The translations under genes were made by a program, and so were the position numbers. The notes below the pieces were generated by a model, which saw only the letters and a list, made by a program, of their open reading frames with translations, did not search any database and was not told where the DNA came from. A stretch of DNA of 5,881 nucleotides from Nocardioides sp. GTDB taxonomy: Bacteria > Actinomycetota > Actinomycetes > Propionibacteriales > Nocardioidaceae. The stretch spans positions 1 to 5,881 of the forward strand of contig JARICB010000442.1 of NCBI GenBank assembly GCA_029264225.1, in the 5' to 3' direction. This document shows positions 1 to 4,944 of this stretch, in pieces. The stretch's first letter is position 1; the number at the start of each line of letters is the position of its first letter.

Positions 1-430
1 AGACCTGCGGCAGGCAGAGCCGGGTCAGCACGGTGATCGACTCGAGGTGCGCTGCCCGGTCCGGTGCTTCGAATCCGCTGTCGAGGTAGAGCCGCAGTAC
101 CCAGGGCGTCACCGCGATCAGGAGCAGCGTGACGCCCGCCAGGAAGAGCGCGGCGAGAGTGATCACCCGGTTGGCGTAGGCGTCTCCGCCGTCCGGGTCG
201 TGCGTCATGGCACGTACCAGTTGGGGTACGAGTACGGCGTTGAAGATGCCACCGGCCAACAAGATGTAGACCATGTTGGGCAGCGTGTTGGCGACGTTGA
301 AGATGTCGGCCCGCAGCGCTGGACCCAGCGCCGCCACGAGGAGAGCGCCCCGTAGGAACCCGCTGAGCCGGGAGAAGGTGGTGCCGGCCGCCATGACTGC
401 GCTGGAGGCGAGGATCCGTTGGTCACTCAT
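1..430 (-). CDS. murJ: MurJ lipid II flippase (MviN family), N-terminal part, truncated by window edge
   Basis: Reading the minus strand from the ATG at 430-428 gives 143 open codons running off the window start, beginning MSDQRILASSAVMAAG. MurJ flips the peptidoglycan precursor lipid II across the cytoplasmic membrane. The visible part covers roughly the first three to four membrane helices of a protein that is usually over 500 residues long. Family hallmarks are TFSRLSGFLRG (residues 18-28, with R21 and R27 matching the two N-terminal arginines of E. coli MurJ), ADIFNVANTLPN (41-52, with the conserved Asp at 42) and LLAGGIFNAVLVPQLVRAM (57-75). The segments at about 89-108 and 109-115 are hydrophobic. 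The start codon overlaps the stop of the upstream envelope gene in ATGAGTGA, so translation is probably coupled and there is no separate promoter. The E. coli R52 and E57 positions appear to be replaced (MVYI, AGGIF), which I believe is usual in actinobacterial MurJ. Any C-terminal extension lies outside the window. Confidence 0.93.
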   Translation of the reverse strand, partial: MSDQRILASSAVMAAGTTFSRLSGFLRGALLVAALGPALRADIFNVANTLPNMVYILLAGGIFNAVLVPQLVRAMTHDPDGGDAYANRVITLAALFLAGVTLLLIAVTPWVLRLYLDSGFEAPDRAAHLESITVLTRLCLPQV

Positions 431-2684
431 GCGCGGACACCGCCTCGTCGTGGTGCTCGGTGGAGGGATCGGACGCTGTCCTGCGGCCGGCGCGGAACGT
501 GCGGACCAGCCTGAGGGCGATCGTGCCGAACAGCAGCAGTGCGCCGCCGGCCAGGAGCAGCCAGATGATGCCGCTGACCTGGGCGGCGCGGATCTGGAGG
601 TCGGTGGTGGCGCCCAGGGGGGTGCCGGCCTGATCGGTGACGAACAGTTCGACATCGTGGATCCCGGACCGACTGGTGGCTACGTCGGCCAGGACCCGCT
701 TACGGGCTCCGGCGCCGATGTGCAGCACCTCTTGGTCCTTGAGCGTGAGGCTGTCGTCGGAGAGCGCACCGATGCGCACACTGACCGGTTGGTCGAGCCC
801 GTTGACGACATCGGCACCGAACTTGCCGTTCTCGCTGGAGAGCGTGACCGCCGAGGGCGCTTCGACGGTGATGCTCTCGAGTTGACCGGTGAGGTGGTCG
901 CTAGCTGCCTCGGCGGAGTCGGCGGCCCTGCCCGGGTTGTTCCGGTGCCCCATCGCGAGGCTCATCAGCACCTCGTCGGCAACCTCTTGACGCAGCACCG
1001 TTGGCAGGGTGAGTACGCCGGCCAGCAGGTCGGCCCGCTCCAGCAGTCGATCGGCGGCGCTGAAGTTGACCGCGTCGAGCTCCGCGGCCTGGTCCTCGTC
1101 GGTGTAGGTAAGGTCCGTGGCGCTCATCGCCACCGCACGTCGTTCGGTGAGCGAGGCCACTGTGACCGGCCTCAGCCAGGGCACGTCCAGCGCCGCGAAC
1201 AGGGCAGCCGGGTCCTGCGGGTGCCAGTCGGACGGCAGCATCAGGACGATCGGGGAGCCAGCATCGGTGGAGACCCGCAACGCGGCTTCGCTGAGCAGCC
1301 GCTGCCGGATCGCCAGCGGATCGTCGGGGGGCGTCGGGCCCGGGCCGCCCGCTGCCGCGCCGGTCGAGGTGACGACCACCTTGTGCTGGAGCAGCCGAAC
1401 GACTGACTGAGGGGCGACGGGGGGCACTGCGAACGCCGTGTCGCCCAGCAGGATCGTGGTGTCCGGGGCCGCGGCCTGGATCGCCGCCGCACTCATGATG
1501 CCCTCGGGCGGGGCCAGGGCCGGCGAGGCGTTGACACCAAGCCACGCCATGACCTGCTGACTGCGGGTGAGTGCCTGGGCGTAGTAGGACGGACCGTAGG
1601 TGGCGGCTGCGGAGACATCCAGGTCGCCGTAGGGCAGCGCCAGCACGCTCGCCCCTTGGGTGGCTGCGACGAAACGGTCGAGCCAGGCCTGCGCCACCGC
1701 GGCCAGTTGCTCCTCCTCGGCACTCAACTCCCGCTCGGGGTCCACCGGAGGAATGGGATCCGATTCGGCGGCGAACGGCTCCGAGTCGGCGGGGGCCCCT
1801 TCGTGCGTCTCCTGGCTGTCCGGCGGAGTGGGCGTGCCGCTCGGCGGCACCGCATCCGGGTCGGGCGACAGACTGCGCGGCGGGTTGCCCGCGGCAAGCC
1901 GGGCCACCGCCGCGGGCACTGCGGGATCCACCAGCCAGCTGATCGCGGTCCCGGCGCTGGCATCACTGACGTCGAGGATCGAATCGAGCTGACCGCCCTC
2001 GCTCAACGACCGACTCCAGCGGCCGAGTTGGGTCAACTGACCGTCGGGGTTGAGCCAGATCGTGCGTCGGATCGGCAGGACGATGGCGGCATCCACCGGC
2101 TGTCTGGTCTTGGCGATCACAGGGATGAAGGTGCGAGCCCGGCCCTCGGCCACCGAGTCGCGGGCAGCCGATGGGGAGTCGCCGAGTGCATGGACGCCGA
2201 CCCAGTAGACCCCCGGCGCCACGATGGTCAGTTCCGAGCGCGGCACGGTCATCCGGAACTCGGCGCTCTGTCCCGGGTCGAGGAACGGCACCGTGGCGAA
2301 GGTGCCGGGAGTGGTGACTCGATCCCCGACGTAGGCGAACGGGTCGATCGCTGCCGACGCGGCCAACGACGTGGAGTCGGTAATGGGGGCGGCCGATCGG
2401 AAGGCATGCAGGTTGATGTCGGTGAAGCGTTCGTCGCTCTCGTTGGTGACGGTGCCGGCGATCGTGAGCGGTTCGTTGCCACTCAGGGTCGAGGGGGTGA
2501 GCGAAGTGAGGTGGACCAGCAACGGGTCCGGGTCGGTCGCGGGCTTCGCCGAACTCGCGGCGGGCGCGACCACGAGGGCCAGCAGCCCCACGAGCAGAGC
2601 CAGGACCCCCGTCCTCGTCCGAGCCGGCCTACGCGAGAGGGTCGTCGTCACCCGGGCAGGGTCGGGCGAGGGCGGGCGCGGCAC
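423..2684 (-). CDS. DUF6049-type secreted envelope protein with C-terminal membrane anchor
   Basis: A 753-residue protein of unknown biochemical function. It has an Arg-rich N-terminus, a hydrophobic signal segment at about 25-43 (GVLALLVGLLALVVAPA) with a plausible signal peptidase site after SSA (44-46), a long extracytoplasmic region, one C-terminal helix at about 703-726 (VSGIIWLLLAGGALLLFGTI) and a basic then acidic/His cytoplasmic tail. The first folded part (about 53-190) looks like a beta-sandwich (LTIAGTVTNES, WVGVHALGD). A Pro/Ser/Asp/Glu-rich linker at about 268-325 precedes an alpha/beta part (about 325-510), and another beta-rich part (about 604-700) precedes the helix. The DUF6049 call rests on this architecture and on position directly upstream of murJ, as for Rv3909 next to mviN in M. 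tuberculosis. It overlaps murJ by 8 bases, so a role with MurJ at the envelope is inferred. The GTG start at 2684 is supported by a -10 element 6 bases upstream; GTG at 2651 is an alternative that keeps the signal peptide. No Shine-Dalgarno sequence precedes either. Confidence 0.85.
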   Translation of the reverse strand: MPRPPSPDPARVTTTLSRRPARTRTGVLALLVGLLALVVAPAASSAKPATDPDPLLVHLTSLTPSTLSGNEPLTIAGTVTNESDERFTDINLHAFRSAAPITDSTSLAASAAIDPFAYVGDRVTTPGTFATVPFLDPGQSAEFRMTVPRSELTIVAPGVYWVGVHALGDSPSAARDSVAEGRARTFIPVIAKTRQPVDAAIVLPIRRTIWLNPDGQLTQLGRWSRSLSEGGQLDSILDVSDASAGTAISWLVDPAVPAAVARLAAGNPPRSLSPDPDAVPPSGTPTPPDSQETHEGAPADSEPFAAESDPIPPVDPERELSAEEEQLAAVAQAWLDRFVAATQGASVLALPYGDLDVSAAATYGPSYYAQALTRSQQVMAWLGVNASPALAPPEGIMSAAAIQAAAPDTTILLGDTAFAVPPVAPQSVVRLLQHKVVVTSTGAAAGGPGPTPPDDPLAIRQRLLSEAALRVSTDAGSPIVLMLPSDWHPQDPAALFAALDVPWLRPVTVASLTERRAVAMSATDLTYTDEDQAAELDAVNFSAADRLLERADLLAGVLTLPTVLRQEVADEVLMSLAMGHRNNPGRAADSAEAASDHLTGQLESITVEAPSAVTLSSENGKFGADVVNGLDQPVSVRIGALSDDSLTLKDQEVLHIGAGARKRVLADVATSRSGIHDVELFVTDQAGTPLGATTDLQIRAAQVSGIIWLLLAGGALLLFGTIALRLVRTFRAGRRTASDPSTEHHDEAVSAHE

Positions 2685-2690
2685 GGTTCG

Positions 2691-2696
2691 ACTCTA
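2691..2696 (-). promoter_or_regulatory. -10 element TAGAGT of the DUF6049-murJ unit, leaderless
   Basis: On the minus strand TAGAGT is followed by CGAACC and then the GTG start at 2684. It fits the actinobacterial TANNNT -10 consensus. With the last T at -7, transcription would begin on the G of the start codon, so the mRNA would be leaderless. This agrees with the absence of a Shine-Dalgarno sequence. I see no good -35 match about 17 bases upstream. Confidence 0.6.
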
Positions 2697-2734
2697 ACGG
2701 CGCTGAGGGCGCGGCATCGCCTCGGCGCTCGCGA

Positions 2735-2749
2735 CCACGAGAATCGTGG
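2735..2749. repeat. Perfect 6-bp inverted repeat in the divergent promoter region
   Basis: CCACGA-GAA-TCGTGG is a perfect 6-bp inverted repeat with a 3-base centre. It lies 11-25 bases upstream of the -10 element of the CCA enzyme gene, so it covers the region between -35 and -10, and about 39 bases upstream of the -10 of the opposite gene. GAATCG within it (2741-2746) recurs at 2752-2757, an 11-base shift or about one helical turn. A dimeric regulator could bind here and affect both genes. A chance palindrome of this size is also possible. Confidence 0.3.
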
Positions 2750-2759
2750 GGGAATCGCC

Positions 2760-2765
2760 TAGAGT
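2760..2765 (+). promoter_or_regulatory. -10 element TAGAGT of the CCA nucleotidyltransferase gene, leaderless
   Basis: TAGAGT within CGCCTAGAGT precedes the GTG at 2774 by 8 bases. This places the transcription start at or within two bases of that codon. It argues against the in-frame TTG at 2765 and GTG at 2768, which overlap or nearly touch the -10 element. The CGCCTAGA octamer recurs before the SRPBCC gene. Confidence 0.55.
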
Positions 2766-2773
2766 TGGTGCCC

Positions 2774-4228
2774 GTGTCCGACGCCGTGCTTCCGCCCCTG
2801 CACATTGCCGAGGTCCAGCGTCGGGTCGGCGTCGAACTGGACCGCATCGGCCCGGTGATCGACGAGCTCGGCAGTCGCTTCGCAGCAGCCGGCGAGGAGC
2901 TGGCCCTGGTCGGTGGCCCGGTCCGTGATGCCATGCTCGGGCGACTGCAGAACGACCTCGATTTCACCACCTCCGCGACACCGGAGACGACTGAGCGGTT
3001 GCTCTCCGGTTGGGTCGACGCGATCTGGGACATGGGCCGCGACTTCGGCACCATCGGTGCCCGAATCGGGAGCTGGCAGGTGGAGATCACCACCTACCGC
3101 GCCGAGACCTACGACCCGTCCTCGCGCAATCCGGAGGTCGAGTACGGCGATTCGCTGGTCGGCGACCTGGGCCGACGTGACTTCACCGTGAATGCGATGG
3201 CCGTCAGCGTCCCGGGCCGCGACTTCGAGGACCCCTTCGGTGGCCTCATCGACCTGGCCAACCGCACGCTACGCACGCCGGGTCGCCCCGAGGACTCCTT
3301 CTCCGACGACCCGCTGCGGATGATGCGAGCCGCCCGGTTCGCTGCGCAGCTCGGTTTCACGGTGGCCCCGGAAGTCGTCAGCGCCATGACCGAGATGGCC
3401 GGGCGGATCGAGATCATCTCCGCCGAGCGGGTCCGTGACGAGCTGGTCAAGCTGGTGTGTGCGCCCTTCCCCCGGCTGGGCCTGCACCTGCTGGTGGAGA
3501 CCGGCCTGGCGGCGTACGTGCTGCCCGAGCTGCCTGCGCTGGCCCTCGAGCGAGACGAGCACCACCGGCACAAGGACGTCTACGAGCACACCCTGACGGT
3601 GCTCGAGCAGACGATCGACCTGGAGGAGCGGCTCGGCGGCGGGCCCGACTTCGTGGCGCGCTTCGCCGCGCTGCTGCACGACATCGGCAAGCCCCGCACC
3701 CGGCGCTTCGAGTCAGGCGGTGTGGTCACGTTCCACCACCACGATGTGGTCGGGGCCAAGCTCACACGCAAGCGGATGCGGGCCCTGCGGTTCTCGAACT
3801 CCGAGATCGAGGCCGTCAGCAAGCTGGTCGCGTTGCACCTGCGCTTCCACGGCTACGGCGCGGGCGACTGGACCGACTCGGCCGTACGCCGCTACGTGCG
3901 CGATGCCGGCGACCAGCTCGAGCGGTTGCACATCCTGACCCGCGCCGACTGCACGACCCGCAACCAACGCAAGGCCGATCGGCTCCGGCGTACCTATGAC
4001 GCACTCGAGGAGCGCATCGCCCGACTCAGTGCGGAGGAGGAGCTGGCCTCGATCCGCCCCTCCCTCGACGGAGCGCAGATCATGGAGATCCTCGACATCG
4101 CGCCGGGTCGACGGGTAGGGGCCGCCTACAAGTTCCTGCTCGAACTGCGGATGGACCACGGCCCGATGAGCACCGAGGACGCGCGCGCCGCTCTGCTCGA
4201 CTGGGATCGGGCGAACCCCGAGGCCTGA
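2774..4228 (+). CDS. cca: CCA tRNA nucleotidyltransferase with HD domain (actinobacterial pcnA/cca type)
   Basis: A class II nucleotidyltransferase of 484 residues that adds or repairs the 3' CCA end of tRNAs in the cytoplasm from CTP and ATP; the M. tuberculosis counterpart is named pcnA (Rv3907c). The catalytic head has LVGGPVRDAMLGR (45-57), the metal-binding DLD (61-63) and RRDFTVNAMA (134-143). DPFGGLID (153-160) follows, then the nucleotide-selecting motif as DDPLR (178-182) within DDPLRMMRAARFAAQLGF, then ERVRDEL (218-224). An HD phosphohydrolase domain follows with HRHKDVYEHT (264-273), LLHDIGKP (300-307) and HHHD (321-324); the HD pair is H302-D303. The C-terminal helices run to the end, and the length is normal for the actinobacterial family. 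The GTG at 2774 is chosen because a -10 box ends 8 bases upstream and the in-frame TTG and GTG at 2765 and 2768 would overlap the promoter. It is divergent from the DUF6049 gene. CCA addition is more likely than poly(A) polymerase activity because of the family and the HD domain. Confidence 0.95.
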   Translation: MSDAVLPPLHIAEVQRRVGVELDRIGPVIDELGSRFAAAGEELALVGGPVRDAMLGRLQNDLDFTTSATPETTERLLSGWVDAIWDMGRDFGTIGARIGSWQVEITTYRAETYDPSSRNPEVEYGDSLVGDLGRRDFTVNAMAVSVPGRDFEDPFGGLIDLANRTLRTPGRPEDSFSDDPLRMMRAARFAAQLGFTVAPEVVSAMTEMAGRIEIISAERVRDELVKLVCAPFPRLGLHLLVETGLAAYVLPELPALALERDEHHRHKDVYEHTLTVLEQTIDLEERLGGGPDFVARFAALLHDIGKPRTRRFESGGVVTFHHHDVVGAKLTRKRMRALRFSNSEIEAVSKLVALHLRFHGYGAGDWTDSAVRRYVRDAGDQLERLHILTRADCTTRNQRKADRLRRTYDALEERIARLSAEEELASIRPSLDGAQIMEILDIAPGRRVGAAYKFLLELRMDHGPMSTEDARAALLDWDRANPEA

Positions 4229-4276
4229 GCCGGGTCCAGTGGGCCTCAGCGTCTGTGGAGAACCGAGCAGTGTCCC

Positions 4277-4310
4277 GGCCACCGTGGCCAGCAGCGCAAG
4301 CCGATGCTGG
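4277..4310 (+). terminator. Possible weak terminator hairpins after the CCA enzyme gene
   Basis: Two small, mutually exclusive hairpins lie in the 113-base gap (4229-4341) after the CCA gene: GGCCA-CCG-TGGCC at 4277-4289 and CCAGCA at 4288-4293 pairing with TGCTGG at 4305-4310 across an 11-base loop. Neither has a T-run. They may help end the upstream transcript before the SRPBCC promoter, but such short GC-rich repeats occur by chance at this base composition. Apart from the promoter, I see nothing else in the gap. Confidence 0.25.
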
Positions 4311-4329
4311 TCACTCTCGGGGGTGCGCC

Positions 4330-4335
4330 TAGATT
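4330..4335 (+). promoter_or_regulatory. -10 element TAGATT of the SRPBCC gene, leaderless
   Basis: TAGATT, within CGCCTAGATT, is followed by CTGCCT and then the ATG at 4342. With the last T at -7, the transcript would start on the A of the ATG. TGGTCA at 4308-4313 is a weak -35 candidate with a 16-base spacer. No Shine-Dalgarno sequence fits before the ATG, which supports leaderless translation and a promoter separate from that of the upstream gene. Confidence 0.6.
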
Positions 4336-4341
4336 CTGCCT

Positions 4342-4812
4342 ATGACTGACCTGTTGCTGCCCCTGATTGAAGAGTCCATCGACATCGACGCGCCGCGGGT
4401 CAAGGTCTGGGCGCTGGTCTCCGACCTGGGCCAGATGTCGCGTTGGAGCCCGCAGGTCATGCGGACGTTCGTCCGGGGCCGGCCGATCAAGCTCGGCACC
4501 AAGATGGTCAACATCAACCGTCGTGGACCCTTGGTGTGGCCGACCCAGACCAAGGTGGTGCGTTTCGAGCCGCAGCGCGAGATCGCCTTCCGGGTCAAGG
4601 ACAACCTGACGATCTGGTCGTTCACCCTCGAGGAGAACCCCGCAGGTGGCACCACCGTGACCCAGCGGCGCGAGGCGCCGGACGGGATCTCGGGCATCTC
4701 CCGCACCCTGACGGAGAAGGTGCTCGGCGGGATCGAGAGTTTTCAAAGTGAGCTCAGTGCCGGCATGCGCGAGACGCTGGGCAAGATCAAGGCCGACGCC
4801 GAGCGCCGGTAA
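4342..4812 (+). CDS. SRPBCC-fold (polyketide cyclase/dehydrase-like) protein
   Basis: A 156-residue cytoplasmic protein without signal peptide or membrane helix. The order of elements fits the START-like SRPBCC fold: a first strand IEESIDIDAPRVKVWALVSDL (9-29, the common 'I.AP...W..VSD' opening), a short helix with MSRWSPQV (32-39), strands KLGTKMVNINRRGP, TQTKVVRFEP and REIAFRV, then LTIWSFTLEEN and GGTTVTQRREA. A long C-terminal helix (about 119-152) would close the hydrophobic pocket. These domains bind lipids, polyketides or other hydrophobic ligands. The ligand cannot be read from the sequence, and no enzymatic residues are identifiable. The ATG is set by a -10 element 6 bases upstream. 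It has its own promoter, 113 bases after the CCA gene, and converges on ino1, so the neighbours give no functional hint. Confidence 0.82.
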   Translation: MTDLLLPLIEESIDIDAPRVKVWALVSDLGQMSRWSPQVMRTFVRGRPIKLGTKMVNINRRGPLVWPTQTKVVRFEPQREIAFRVKDNLTIWSFTLEENPAGGTTVTQRREAPDGISGISRTLTEKVLGGIESFQSELSAGMRETLGKIKADAERR

Positions 4813-4824
4813 CGCCCCCGAACG

Positions 4825-4898
4825 CTTGTCACACGGTGTCCGGTGCTCTTCCGCCGTGTTGCGACGGGGCAGAAGAGCACCGGACAGGCCGTGACAAG
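4825..4898. terminator. Long two-part inverted repeat between convergent genes, likely bidirectional terminator
   Basis: An outer arm CTTGTCAC (4825-4832) pairs with GTGACAAG (4891-4898). After a 4x4 mismatch, a perfect 15-bp arm TGTCCGGTGCTCTTC (4837-4851) pairs with GAAGAGCACCGGACA (4872-4886). The 20-base apical loop can itself form CCGT/ACGG (4854-4857 with 4864-4867). It begins 12 bases after the SRPBCC stop and lies 46 bases beyond the ino1 stop on the other strand, so it can act on both transcripts. There is no T-run on either side, as is common for actinobacterial terminators. At 23 paired bases it is longer than most terminators. Confidence 0.6.
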
Positions 4899-4916
4899 GC
4901 AGCCGACGACTCCGGA

Positions 4917-4938
4917 TGCTCAGGCGTTCACCTGAGCA
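4917..4938 (-). terminator. Hairpin just after the ino1 stop codon
   Basis: TGCTCAGG (4917-4924) pairs perfectly with CCTGAGCA (4931-4938) across a 6-base loop. On the minus strand the stem begins 6 bases after the TGA of ino1. It has no T-run. It probably works as the first terminator or a 3'-end stabiliser for ino1, ahead of the larger repeat at 4825-4898. Confidence 0.5.
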
Positions 4939-4944
4939 GGGAGA

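Noticed and set aside
205..426. Minus-strand open frame of 73 codons at the left end
   Set aside because: It is a frame-shifted shadow of murJ. The frame starting at 430 gives unmistakable MurJ motifs across the same bases.
273..1406. Plus-strand open frame of 377 codons antisense to the DUF6049 and murJ genes
   Set aside because: It is low-complexity (Gly/Arg/Gln/Val-rich), has no recognisable domain, and lies opposite two convincing genes. Long antisense frames are expected in GC-rich genes with biased third positions.
1656..2762. Plus-strand open frame of 368 codons antisense to the DUF6049 gene, running into the divergent promoter region
   Set aside because: Its composition is Arg/Gly-rich without family signatures, it spans the promoters of both neighbours, and the opposite strand encodes a protein with a clear signal peptide and anchor.
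3713..4282. Minus-strand open frame of 189 codons opposite the end of the CCA gene
   Set aside because: It has no domain signature, and the plus strand encodes the C-terminal part of a well-conserved enzyme at its expected length.
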